Source: Pseudoduganella ginsengisoli
GTDB taxonomy: Bacteria > Pseudomonadota > Gammaproteobacteria > Burkholderiales > Burkholderiaceae_D
Assembly (NCBI RefSeq): GCF_009720865.1
Contig: NZ_WNLA01000019.1
Location: 87,337 to 151,336 of the forward strand
DNA length: 64,000 nt
Direction: 5' to 3'
In this document: positions 1 to 7,866 of the stretch, one piece after another
Layout: each line of letters opens with the position of its first letter
How positions within the stretch are numbered: position 1 is the first letter of the stretch
Made by a program: the position numbers and the translations under genes
The notes under the pieces: model-generated
What the model was told of the DNA's origin: nothing
The model's database searches: none
What the model saw: the letters and a program-made list of their open reading frames with translations, nothing else

Positions 1-1
1 C

Positions 2-544
2 GCCCTTGCTGGAAAAATCACCTGGGCTCAGGCAGCAATGCAAGCGCAGCAGACACGTAACGCCGTGATGGCAGTTATCCGTAGCCGAAGCACGGCAGTG
101 GGCAGGGCGATGTCTCAGCGCATTAAACCAGAAGGATTGCCGCTTGCCGAACTCATCATTCGCCAATCCAAGCGTATGTATGGTGACAGTACAGTGTTTG
201 CTCATTTGGCGGAGATAAAGCAAAACGCTGTCTACGCTGCAATTGTTACGTCGGCGGGTAAATCCAATCCGACAGTGACCAAGGCAATGTCACGGATTGC
301 CTATGCTGGCAGAGGGCTGGTATTTCTTTCGATCGGCCTGTCGCTCTACAACGTTGCCGCCGCAAATGATAAGGTGGCCGCTGCCAGGAAAGAAGTGCTG
401 GCCAGTGGCGCCAGCATTGCCGGGGGAATGGCCGGTGGCGCCGTGGCGGGATTGGCGTGCGGTTCCGGCGCGCCGGTTTGTGTTGCTGCCGGTGCCTTTA
501 TCGGTGGTGCTTTGGCGGCATTTGGTGTTACCTCAATTTGGTAG
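2..544 (+). CDS. C-terminal part of a glycine-zipper protein, possible T6SS/polymorphic toxin (5' truncated by window)
   Basis: The frame is open to the left edge, so the N-terminus is outside the window; an internal ATG at 38 is not necessarily the start. About 180 residues are visible. The first ~100 are mixed alpha-helical and basic. The last ~75 are a hydrophobic Gly/Ala-rich block with repeated GxxxG spacing (GGMAGGAVAGLACG, then GAFIGGALAAFG), which suggests a membrane-inserting hairpin as in pore-forming effectors. A small unrelated gene follows 8 bases later, as in effector-immunity pairs, and an Hcp/PAAR-type secretion cargo cluster begins at 9.3 kb. Function is inferred only from this architecture; a structural membrane protein is the alternative. 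Confidence 0.5.
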   Translation, partial: ALAGKITWAQAAMQAQQTRNAVMAVIRSRSTAVGRAMSQRIKPEGLPLAELIIRQSKRMYGDSTVFAHLAEIKQNAVYAAIVTSAGKSNPTVTKAMSRIAYAGRGLVFLSIGLSLYNVAAANDKVAAARKEVLASGASIAGGMAGGAVAGLACGSGAPVCVAAGAFIGGALAAFGVTSIW

Positions 545-552
545 TGACTCTC

Positions 553-1032
553 ATGCACAGCTTGTCTCAGGCAGACTTGTCGATCTGGCCGATGAGCGGG
601 GGCTCAGAAGTACAAGCTCGCTCGGAAATTATGTTGAAGGGGACTCGCACTGGCGCGATTCTCGATGGCGCCGTACTGGAGGCGGCGTTGTCCTGGCATG
701 AGTACATCATCGTATTTCTGACTGATGATGTTCCTTATGAAGACACTTTACGGATCTACTTGCTGGACGCGAACTTATGCATCGTTGATTCTGCCAGCTT
801 GGGAGCGATGTACTCAACCGGGGCGTTTAGGGACCTTCAAGTGGTGCAGTCTGATACCGTGCGTTTTCGCTTTATCGGCGACGTGACTTGGACGCTGCGC
901 TTGTTCGACAAACGCACTCTTGCGCTGCCCGTGCTTTTCGACCCGGTTGGCGTTCGTCGTCCGTTCCGGTTTTATCGGCACTTCGCGTTGACGCCGAGTT
1001 CTGGCACCAGAAAAGAAGCAGCCAAGCTCTAA
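553..1032 (+). CDS. Hypothetical protein, candidate immunity partner of the upstream gene
   Basis: I do not recognise this family. The protein has 159 residues if it starts at the ATG at 553, eight bases after the upstream stop; a longer reading frame from 457 would overlap the upstream gene and starts with a Cys/Arg-rich shadow sequence, so I rejected it. The sequence is a soluble mixed alpha/beta protein without a signal peptide or membrane segment, with a basic C-terminus. Size, position and the tight spacing fit a cytoplasmic immunity or adaptor protein for the glycine-zipper protein before it. There is no clear Shine-Dalgarno sequence, so translation may be coupled to the upstream gene. 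Confidence 0.55.
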   Translation: MHSLSQADLSIWPMSGGSEVQARSEIMLKGTRTGAILDGAVLEAALSWHEYIIVFLTDDVPYEDTLRIYLLDANLCIVDSASLGAMYSTGAFRDLQVVQSDTVRFRFIGDVTWTLRLFDKRTLALPVLFDPVGVRRPFRFYRHFALTPSSGTRKEAAKL

Positions 1033-1338
1033 AAGCACAGCATGCGCATCCTGCGCCTTACATCCGTTGGCGTTCGTGGCTGTTGTTTGCTCACCCCCCC
1101 ACTCAACCTGCCACCATTCCTGGTCGATTTGAACGGACGGGGCCTGTCGTCTACTGATAGAACGCCCGTGGTCTTTGCACATCGCGTGACAAAGCACGTA
1201 CTTCTTTCTTCGTTCCCTGCGCTATATTGATATGTATCAAATAGTAAATGCTTCCATTTTTGCCATAAAGCATGCTAGTTGATCCCCGAACGCAGCGCGT
1301 AGGCTGCCAGCAGTGCAGCCAAGACGAAGGAGGTAAAA
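1033..1338. other. Intergenic stretch with a candidate operator palindrome
   Basis: No supported gene. At 1227-1240 there is a perfect inverted repeat, ttgata-tg-tatcaa, in an AT-rich patch about 100 bases upstream of the DUF2278 gene; it could be a regulator site. A strong Shine-Dalgarno sequence (aaggaggt) sits just before the ATG at 1339. Confidence 0.4.
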
Positions 1339-2391
1339 ATGTCCTTGAAAAGCTATGGTGTACTGAAAGGCCGCCCGGTCAATCGCCAGACCGGTTCCGG
1401 CAGCAATCCCCACTACCAGGTGCACGTGGTTGACAACACCACCGACTACCGCATTGCCGTCAACGTGAAATCCCAACTGGCGCCATCCGACGTGGAATAC
1501 CTGGTGGTGTCCCACTTCCAGCACCCGATCCTGAACCAATTAAAAGAGTTGCCGCAAGGCTGGAAAAACCTGCAGCGCGAACCGGGCGGGATGGCGCTCG
1601 ATTTTATCCGCAGCAACCTGTTCGACCCGCGCGAACTGGTGCCGTTGCCAGCCAACGTCAGCGGCCCGGATAACGACCTCAACGAGAAAATCGACCAGTA
1701 CATCCAGCGCGCCATGTCCGATGAAGATGCCGTGCTGTATGCGTTTGGCGAACGGTGGGGGCCGGAGCCCGGCCTCAAGGATAAAATCTTCGGCTTCTTG
1801 CCCGGCAATGGCGTGCACGACATCCACATGAACCAGGCCAATTCCGGTGACTTTACGAAGGATGACGGCGTCTACCAGGATGGCGCGCTGCTGCTGCACT
1901 TCCCCGCGCAAAACCAGTGGGTCGGCATCTTCCTGAAATTCCAGTCGCAGGGCTGGCACAGCGATGACCACACGGGCCACATCGTCAAAGTCCCGACCAG
2001 CGGCCCGCCATCGGACAACAATATTCCGGACACGCCATTCCCGCCGGGCGGCCAGCCTTCGCCGAACATGCCCGATGGCGCCGTGCGCATCGTTGCGGCG
2101 ATGGTCAATGGCGTCAGCACACCGGAAACCGAAACCGTCACCTTATTGAACGTCACGTCGCGCACCATCGATCTGACCAACTGGCGCTTGCTGGACCGCG
2201 ATAAACATGCGCAAAAACTCAGCGGTTCGCTGGCGGCCGGCGAGACGTTGCGCGTGACGTTGAAAGCGCCCGTCACACTGCCGAATAAGGGCGGGCTGAT
2301 CACGCTGGTCAATGCCGATGGCTTGCGCGTCGATGGCGTCAGCTATACGAAGGAACAAGCCGCCAACCCCGGCTTCAGCGTGAAGTTTTAA
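1339..2391 (+). CDS. DUF2278 family protein with C-terminal lamin-tail domain
   Basis: A 350-residue protein with a strong Shine-Dalgarno sequence (aaggaggt). The N-terminal ~215 residues match the DUF2278 (YukJ-like) pattern: it opens with MSLKSYGVLKGRP and has a VHDIHMNQ motif followed by DDGVYQDGALLLHFP and a WVGIFLKFQSQGWHSDD segment. A proline-rich linker (about 215-240) leads to a lamin-tail-like beta-sandwich (about 242-350: VTLLNVTSRTIDLTNWRL, LRVTLKAPVTLPNKGG). There is no signal peptide. The biochemical role of DUF2278 is unknown; lamin-tail domains often bind or accompany nucleases and surface proteins. Its 3' end overlaps the convergent MocR gene by 17 bases. Confidence 0.85.
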   Translation: MSLKSYGVLKGRPVNRQTGSGSNPHYQVHVVDNTTDYRIAVNVKSQLAPSDVEYLVVSHFQHPILNQLKELPQGWKNLQREPGGMALDFIRSNLFDPRELVPLPANVSGPDNDLNEKIDQYIQRAMSDEDAVLYAFGERWGPEPGLKDKIFGFLPGNGVHDIHMNQANSGDFTKDDGVYQDGALLLHFPAQNQWVGIFLKFQSQGWHSDDHTGHIVKVPTSGPPSDNNIPDTPFPPGGQPSPNMPDGAVRIVAAMVNGVSTPETETVTLLNVTSRTIDLTNWRLLDRDKHAQKLSGSLAAGETLRVTLKAPVTLPNKGGLITLVNADGLRVDGVSYTKEQAANPGFSVKF

Positions 2392-3856
2392 TCCGCTCCA
2401 GCACGTCCGCCATCCGCGCCATCCCGTCGCGGATGGCGGGCCCGTCAAAGCTGGAAAACCCCAGCACCAGCCCCGGCGGGGTGGGGTGCTGCACGTGGTA
2501 GATCGATATGGGCCGCGCCATGATCCCTTGTTGCCCCAGCGCGGCGGCGACCACGCGGTCATCCAGGCCCTGCGGCAGCAAAACCGTGGCGTCCAGTCCC
2601 GTGCTGAGCGGCAGCAGTTCCAGCAGGCCGTCGCAGTGCGCCTTGCACGCGCGCTGGAATTCCTGCGCCCGTCCGCTGTACAGCAGGCGCATTTGCCTTA
2701 AATGGCGGGCGAAGTGGCCGTCCGCTATGAAGGCCGATAGCACAGCCTGCTGGAATACCGGCGCGTTGCGGCACGTCAGCGACTGGGCGGCGGCAAAGGC
2801 ATCGGTCCAGCCGTCCGGCACCACCAGGTAAGCCAGCCGCAGCGATGGAAACAGCAGCTTGCTGAACGAGCCCAGGTACAGCACCCGACCGCTGCGGTCC
2901 AGGCTTTTCAGCGCGGGCAGCGCCACGCCGTCATAGCGGCATTCGCCATCGTAATCGTCTTCAATCACGACGGCGTCGCAAGCGTCGGCCCAGTCCAGCA
3001 AGGCGAGCCTGCGTTCCAGCGGCAATGTGCCGCCCAGCGGCGCCTGGTGTGCGGCGGTCACGTAAGCGAGCCGGATGTCCGGCGCCACCGGCAATGTCGG
3101 ATCCGTGCGCAAGCCCTGTAAATCCACCGGTACGCCGTGCACCCGGGCGCCAACCTGCTGAAAAATCCTGTGCGCACCGGGATAGCCGGGGTCTTCCATC
3201 AGCACGGCATCGCCGGGATCGAGCAGCAGCCGCGCGCACAAGTCCAGCGCCTGCTGCGTGCTGGAGAAAATAATCACTTGTTCCGCGTCGCACGCAATGC
3301 GCTGCGAATAGCGCAAATGTTCCGCAATGGCGCGCCGCAGCGGCGCATAGCCTGCCGCATCGCTGTATCCCATTTCCTGCGCCAGCCGGGTGCGGCTGTA
3401 GCGGGTGGCCAGCCGCCGCCACGTCGGCAACGGGAAGGCCGCCACATCCGGCTGGCTGGGACGGAACGGGACCACGGCGCCGCTTTCCCGCAAGGGGAAC
3501 GGGCTGGTGGCCAGCAGCTGGCCTTGCCGTGACAGGCGCGGCGGCGCAGCTCCTGCTGATGATGCTGGCGCTGGCCTGGCCGGCAGTTTGGACGGCAGCT
3601 TCGCCGATACCGTGGTGCCGCTTCCCGTTGCGCCTGCCAGGTAACCTTCGGCGATCAATTGTTCGTACACCAGCAGCACGGTGCCCCGGGAGATCTGGTG
3701 CTGGCGCGCAAAGTCGCGCGTGGACGGCAGGCGCCGTCCGGACGCCAGCCGGCCCGACAGCACGGCTTCCCGCAATTCACTGTAGAGCCAGCGCTGCAAG
3801 GTGATGCCCTGCGCACGGGGACCCAGCGCGAATTCCAGTTCTTCCGCAAGTTTCAC
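2375..3856 (-). CDS. MocR/PdxR-family transcriptional regulator (GntR HTH fused to aminotransferase fold)
   Basis: A 493-residue protein starting at a GTG. Residues ~12-80 form a GntR winged helix (SGRLASGRRLPSTRDFARQH, then ISRGTVLLVYEQL). After an Ala/Pro linker, residues ~120-490 are a class I aminotransferase fold with the PLP-lysine motif SFSKLLFPSLRLAY. MocR proteins sense PLP or an amino-acid adduct and usually control the gene next to them. Here the regulator is divergent from the 3957-5488 operon with about 100 bases between, so that operon is its likely target. The 3' end overlaps the DUF2278 gene. Confidence 0.92.
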   Translation of the reverse strand: MKLAEELEFALGPRAQGITLQRWLYSELREAVLSGRLASGRRLPSTRDFARQHQISRGTVLLVYEQLIAEGYLAGATGSGTTVSAKLPSKLPARPAPASSAGAAPPRLSRQGQLLATSPFPLRESGAVVPFRPSQPDVAAFPLPTWRRLATRYSRTRLAQEMGYSDAAGYAPLRRAIAEHLRYSQRIACDAEQVIIFSSTQQALDLCARLLLDPGDAVLMEDPGYPGAHRIFQQVGARVHGVPVDLQGLRTDPTLPVAPDIRLAYVTAAHQAPLGGTLPLERRLALLDWADACDAVVIEDDYDGECRYDGVALPALKSLDRSGRVLYLGSFSKLLFPSLRLAYLVVPDGWTDAFAAAQSLTCRNAPVFQQAVLSAFIADGHFARHLRQMRLLYSGRAQEFQRACKAHCDGLLELLPLSTGLDATVLLPQGLDDRVVAAALGQQGIMARPISIYHVQHPTPPGLVLGFSSFDGPAIRDGMARMADVLERIKTSR

Positions 3857-3956
3857 GACAAAGTGGCCTAATCAATTCTCTGCTAAATGGGTATATGAAT
3901 CGTACCACGTCACCTCTACGATACGTCCATCGAGCAACCACTGTGAAGGAAACAAA

Positions 3957-4400
3957 ATGAGCCAACGATTCGACCCCAGCAAGCTGATTCCGGAAGGCTA
4001 CAAAGCCATGTATGGCGTGCATTTGAAAGTCCAGAATTCCGGCCTGCCGCTGGGATTGCTGGAACTGGTACGCCTGCGCGTATCGCAGATCAACGGCTGC
4101 GCCGCCTGCGTCGCCATGCACGTGCCGTTGGGACGCGAACACGACTTGAGCGAGCATCAAATCAACCTGGCCGCCGTGTGGCGCGACGCGCCGGTGTTCA
4201 GCCCGCGCGAGCGGGCGGCGCTGGCCTGGGCCGAAGCCGTGACGGTGCTGGCGGGGCAGGAAGTATCGGACGCGGCCTACGCGGAAGTCAGCGCGCAGTT
4301 CAGCGAACAGGAAATTGCGCACCTTACCTTGGCCATCGGTGAAATCAATACGTGGAACCGCCTGAACATCGCATCGCGCACGCCGCCGGCGCTGGCTTGA
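3957..4400 (+). CDS. Carboxymuconolactone decarboxylase/AhpD-like protein
   Basis: 147 residues from the ATG at 3957, preceded by a gaagga Shine-Dalgarno; an in-frame extension upstream runs through the promoter region and was rejected. The AhpD-like redox motif CAACVAMH is present (ExxCxxCxxxH-type), followed by the helical ERAALAWAEAVTVL segment typical of the CMD family. AhpD-like proteins act as thiol-based peroxidase partners or decarboxylases; several are controlled by adjacent MocR regulators. First gene of a three-gene operon with an azoreductase and an acetyltransferase, suggesting handling of an electrophile or oxidative stress. The exact substrate is unknown. Confidence 0.88.
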   Translation: MSQRFDPSKLIPEGYKAMYGVHLKVQNSGLPLGLLELVRLRVSQINGCAACVAMHVPLGREHDLSEHQINLAAVWRDAPVFSPRERAALAWAEAVTVLAGQEVSDAAYAEVSAQFSEQEIAHLTLAIGEINTWNRLNIASRTPPALA

Positions 4401-4416
4401 TTGGGAGTGGCAAACG

Positions 4417-5055
4417 ATGGAATTGCTGTTGATTGAAGCCAGCCCGCGCCATGCCACCAGCAGCCTGCTGGGACGGCGTCTGGCAGGGGCGCTGCAAGAA
4501 CACTGTGGCCGGGCCGTCACGCTGACGGAACGCCAGCTGGGCCGGCAGCCGCTGGCGCCGCTGTCGGCTGAATATGCGGAGTCGCTGTTACTGCCCATCG
4601 ATGAAGCGCGCGAACGCTATGGCGCGCACCTGGCGCAGTCCGATGAACTGGTGGCGGAACTGGAACGGGCCGACATGGTCGTCATTGCCTCGCCCGTGCA
4701 CAATTTCACGGTCCCGGCTGCGCTGAAATTGTGGCTCGACCTCGTGGTGCGCAATGGGGTGACGTTCAAGAACACACCGGAAGGCAAGGTAGGCTTGCTG
4801 CGCGACCGGCCGGTGCTGGTGGCCGTCACATCGGGCGGCGCGATGTTCCGCGACCCGCCGAAACAGCCGGACTTCTTCCGCCCCTACTTGAGCGCGGCGC
4901 TGGGCGTGGTGGGGTTGCACAGCGTCAGCTATGTGTCCGCCACCGCACTGGCTTTTACGGAACAGCCGCTGGCACACGCCGCCAGTGCAGCCGATGCGTG
5001 GATTGCCGCGTCACTGCAGGGTTTCCTGCGCAACGTACCGGACCAGGGAGATTGA
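4417..5055 (+). CDS. FMN-dependent NADH azoreductase / flavodoxin-like quinone reductase
   Basis: A 212-residue flavodoxin-fold protein of the AzoR/AcpD type. The N-terminus gives the phosphate-binding segment (LLLIEASPRHATSSLLGRRL), then ADMVVIASPVHNFTVPAALK as the FMN-side loop and a conserved LKLWLDLVVRNGVTF segment. The C-terminal part has VAVTSGGAMF. Such enzymes reduce quinones and azo compounds with NAD(P)H in the cytoplasm. It follows the CMD-like gene by 16 bases with a ggga ribosome site and its stop is one base before the next start, so the three genes are one transcription unit. Confidence 0.88.
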   Translation: MELLLIEASPRHATSSLLGRRLAGALQEHCGRAVTLTERQLGRQPLAPLSAEYAESLLLPIDEARERYGAHLAQSDELVAELERADMVVIASPVHNFTVPAALKLWLDLVVRNGVTFKNTPEGKVGLLRDRPVLVAVTSGGAMFRDPPKQPDFFRPYLSAALGVVGLHSVSYVSATALAFTEQPLAHAASAADAWIAASLQGFLRNVPDQGD

Positions 5056-5056
5056 C

Positions 5057-5488
5057 ATGGACCAGCCCGCCATCCGCCACGCGGATTCCGATGCCGACTT
5101 GCAGGCGTGTTTCGACGTCATGCGCCAGCTGCGTCCGCGCCTGCACACGGCCGAACAGATGCTGGCGGCGCTGGCGCCGCAGCGCGCGCAGGGCTACCGG
5201 TTGCTGGTGTGCTGGCAGGGCAGCCGCCCGCTGGCACTGGCGGGCTACCGCAAGCTGGATAACCTGATACATGGCAGTTTTTTGTACGTGGACGACCTGG
5301 TCACGTGCAGCAGCGAGCGGGGACTCGGCCATGGCGCCCGCTTGCTGGCCGCGCTGCGCGGTATCGGCGCTGAACGCGGTTGCGGGCAACTGGTGCTGGA
5401 TACCGCGCTCAGCAATGAAGGCGCACAGCGCTTTTACCGCCGCGTGGGAATGGAAGCGTGCGCACTGCACTTCCGGCAACAGATGTGA
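5057..5488 (+). CDS. GNAT-family N-acetyltransferase
   Basis: A 143-residue protein beginning at the ATG at 5057, one base after the azoreductase stop; the in-frame extension upstream is a shadow of the azoreductase. It has the GNAT core: SFLYVDDLVTCSSERGLGHG (beta4 and the acetyl-CoA pyrophosphate loop, R/Q-x-x-G-x-G/A form) and LDTALSNEGAQRFYRRVGME near the C-terminus. It transfers an acetyl group from acetyl-CoA to an unknown amine. Third gene of the operon opposite the MocR regulator; the same trio is known next to MocR genes in related bacteria as far as I recall. Confidence 0.88.
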   Translation: MDQPAIRHADSDADLQACFDVMRQLRPRLHTAEQMLAALAPQRAQGYRLLVCWQGSRPLALAGYRKLDNLIHGSFLYVDDLVTCSSERGLGHGARLLAALRGIGAERGCGQLVLDTALSNEGAQRFYRRVGMEACALHFRQQM

Positions 5489-5502
5489 CAGACCGCAATT
5501 CT

Positions 5503-5560
5503 GTAACAGTCCGTTACTATGTTCGCTGCCTAACATTCAAATTACTATCCGGAACGGATA
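5503..5560. promoter_or_regulatory. Two candidate operator palindromes before the DUF4382 lipoprotein gene
   Basis: gtaac-agtcc-gttac lies at 5503-5517 and tatccg-gaa-cggata at 5546-5560. Both are perfect inverted repeats in the gap between the acetyltransferase and the lipoprotein gene at 5592. They are plausible regulator sites, seen only by eye. Confidence 0.3.
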
Positions 5561-5591
5561 ATGGCCCCATAACTCATCCATAAGGAGGCCC

Positions 5592-6800
5592 ATGATGAAA
5601 TACACCGTTCCGGCTTTATCCCTGGCAGCCGTTGCTGGTTTGCTGGCCGCATGTGGCGGTGGCGGAGGAGGTGGCGGCGCCAGCTCGACACCGGCCACGG
5701 TACAAATGGGCAGCGTCGCCGTTTCCCTGACCGACGCGCCTGCTTGCGGCTTTGATGCAGTGAACGTGACCGTCTCCAAAGTCCGCATCAACCAAAGCGC
5801 CTCCGCCAGCGATACCGACAGTGGCTGGACCGACATCACCTTGTCGCCGGCCCGCAAAATCAATTTGCTCAACCTGAACAATGGCACGCTGGAAGCCTTG
5901 GGCACGGCATCGCTGAGCGCCGGTCACTACAGCCAATTGCGGCTGGTGCTCGATGGCGGCGCCAACAGCAATACTGTCGTCAAGACGGGCACCACGACCG
6001 AAGTCCCATTGGACACCCCGAGCGCGCTGACCAGCGGGATCAAGCTGGTCAATGAATTCGATGTGGCGGCCGGCCAGCGCGTCGACCTGGTGCTGGATTT
6101 CGATGCGTGCAAATCCATCGTCACCAAGGGCAACAGTGGCGGCTATAACTTGAAGCCAGTCGTGAAAGTTGTGCCCACCGCCTTGAATGGCATTAGCGGG
6201 TTTGTCGCCACGGCCGCACTGGGGAGCCACGTGGCGGTGTCCGCCCAGCAAAATGGCGTTGTCGTGGCCGCCACCACGCCGAATCCCTCCACCGGCGAAT
6301 TCGCGCTGGCGCGCCTGCCCGCCGGTAATTACGACGTGGTCATTACTGCGGACGGCTATGCGGCCAACGTGGTAGGCGCAGTGCCGGTGACGGCCAGCGC
6401 GATGACGCAGCTCAGCACGGCAGCGGCGCCGATTGCGCCGGCCGTTTCACTGTCCGGCAACATCAGCGGCAGCGTGACGCAAACGCCGGCCAGCAGCACG
6501 GAACCGGCGCAAGTCGCCGCGTTGCAATCGATCACGGGCGGACCCACCGTTACGCTGAAATACACGTTGACGCCGATTGGCGGCGGCGCCTACACGCTGG
6601 CCAAGCTGCCGGTGACGGCGCCACGGTATGTGGCTTACAGCACGACATTGCCGCTGGTGTTTGGTACGGCCAATACGGTGTTACCGGCCGGGCAGTACCG
6701 CGTCGATGCCTCGGCCAATGGCTATGCCGCCAAGTCGGTACCGGTGGTGAATATTGCAACGGCTGACCAGTCCAACGTCAACTTCGCGCTAACGCCGTAA
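5592..6800 (+). CDS. DUF4382 domain lipoprotein
   Basis: A 402-residue lipoprotein with a strong aaggagg ribosome site. The signal peptide ends in a lipobox (GLLAAC, Cys21) followed by a nine-glycine run, so the mature protein is probably anchored in the outer membrane by a flexible tether. Residues ~37-195 match DUF4382 (VAVSLTDAPACGFDAVNVTV, KINLLNLNNGTLEALGTASL, GHYSQLRLVLDGG). Residues ~200-400 look like two carboxypeptidase-regulatory-like beta repeats (ARLPAGNYDVVITADGYAAN; LPAGQYRVDASANGYAAKSV). The role is unknown; the fold suggests surface adhesion or carbohydrate contact. The last ~116 bases recur as a decayed copy at 7645-7761. Confidence 0.88.
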   Translation: MMKYTVPALSLAAVAGLLAACGGGGGGGGASSTPATVQMGSVAVSLTDAPACGFDAVNVTVSKVRINQSASASDTDSGWTDITLSPARKINLLNLNNGTLEALGTASLSAGHYSQLRLVLDGGANSNTVVKTGTTTEVPLDTPSALTSGIKLVNEFDVAAGQRVDLVLDFDACKSIVTKGNSGGYNLKPVVKVVPTALNGISGFVATAALGSHVAVSAQQNGVVVAATTPNPSTGEFALARLPAGNYDVVITADGYAANVVGAVPVTASAMTQLSTAAAPIAPAVSLSGNISGSVTQTPASSTEPAQVAALQSITGGPTVTLKYTLTPIGGGAYTLAKLPVTAPRYVAYSTTLPLVFGTANTVLPAGQYRVDASANGYAAKSVPVVNIATADQSNVNFALTP

Positions 6801-6877
6801 TTGCCCCATGCTCTCATCATTACTTTTCACGCGGCAAAGCTGACCGGCTAGAATAGCCGTGTTAAAGGAGCGCGCCG

Positions 6878-7621
6878 ATGAAATTCCTGTCTTCGCTGGC
6901 ACTTCTGGTGCTGTTGCCGTTCCCCGCCGCCGTGACGGCGGCATCGTACACCTGCGTGTCTTTCGAATATCCACCGTTGATCACCGGGGGCGCCGAACCA
7001 ACGGGATTTGCGGTGGAGCTGGTCAGGCAAGTGTTCCGTCAAATGGGGGATGACGTGGCGGTCAACCTGTATCCATGGGAACGCGCCATGGCGATGGTCA
7101 AGGCGGGGCAGGCCGACTGTATTTTCACCATCTACCGCTCCCCCGTCCGTGAGCAATTCCTCGATTACAGCCATGAAGTGCTGGCGCAGCAAGTCGTCTA
7201 TTTTTTCGCCCGCAAGCAAGACGCGCCGGAATTTAATGGCAACATGGATCTCGTCAAAGGCGTACGTATTGGCGTGGCGCGGCAGATCAATTACGGGCCC
7301 AGGTTTGAAGGGTTTCGCGACAGGCTCGTCATCGATGAGGCATCGACGATTGAACAAAATTTCAGGAAACTGGCGGCGGGCCGCGTGGATCTCGTTCCCA
7401 GCAACCTGCACACGGCGATGGCCACATTGGCATTGCCCGGCATGCGAGACGCCGCAGACACGATCGTCAGGCTGTCGCCGCCCATCGAGGCCGTGCCGAG
7501 CTATATCGGCTTTTCCAGACAGCGCCATTTGTCGGAGCTGCGGGACCGTTTCGACAGCGAACTAAAGAAGTTTTTCAAGTCAGATGCGTACCGGGCCATG
7601 CTGGAAAAATATCAATGGTAG
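6878..7621 (+). CDS. Periplasmic substrate-binding-like protein (SBP_bac_3 type), orphan
   Basis: A 247-residue protein with signal peptide (cleavage near AVTAA-SYTC, about residue 21) and an aaaggag ribosome site. It has the bacterial extracellular solute-binding family 3 outline: FEYPPLITGGAEPTGFAVEL, YPWERAMAMVKAGQADCIF, then YSHEVLAQQVVYFFARK and VRIGVARQINYGPRFEG. No permease or ATPase gene is nearby, so it may serve as a ligand sensor, a partner for a distant transporter, or a non-transport family common in Oxalobacteraceae. It sits exactly between the DUF4382 gene and a decayed copy of that gene's tail, suggesting it arrived by duplication or insertion. Confidence 0.82.
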   Translation: MKFLSSLALLVLLPFPAAVTAASYTCVSFEYPPLITGGAEPTGFAVELVRQVFRQMGDDVAVNLYPWERAMAMVKAGQADCIFTIYRSPVREQFLDYSHEVLAQQVVYFFARKQDAPEFNGNMDLVKGVRIGVARQINYGPRFEGFRDRLVIDEASTIEQNFRKLAAGRVDLVPSNLHTAMATLALPGMRDAADTIVRLSPPIEAVPSYIGFSRQRHLSELRDRFDSELKKFFKSDAYRAMLEKYQW

Positions 7622-7644
7622 AACCCGGCCGCCCTTCATGGTCG

Positions 7645-7761
7645 GCGGGGCAGTACCGCGTCGATGCGCCGGCCAATGGCTAAGCAGCCAAGTCGGTACA
7701 GGTGGTAAATATTGCGACGGCTGACCAAGCCAGCGTCAACTTTGCGCTGACGCCGTAATTG
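7645..7761 (+). pseudogene. Decayed duplicate of the 3' end of the DUF4382 lipoprotein gene
   Basis: These bases align with 6688-6803, the end of the DUF4382 gene and its stop. Shared blocks include gcagtaccgcgtcgatgc and tttgcgctgacgccgtaattg-like ends. A TAT codon of the parent is TAA here (gctaagcagcc against gctatgccgcc), so the fragment is not coding. It is a recombination scar flanking the binding-protein gene. Confidence 0.85.
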
Positions 7762-7866
7762 CTGTATGGGGCGCCGGTTCGGGCGCCCTGTGGTAAAGAT
7801 GGTAATTGTCTTTTTGATTATTTTGCGCAAACATACAGTTTCTTTGTCTCTGCAAGAGGATCTACG

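Noticed and set aside
457..552. Start of the second gene at 457
   Set aside because: The extra 32 residues overlap the upstream coding frame and are Cys/Arg-rich; the ATG at 553 after the stop is more natural.
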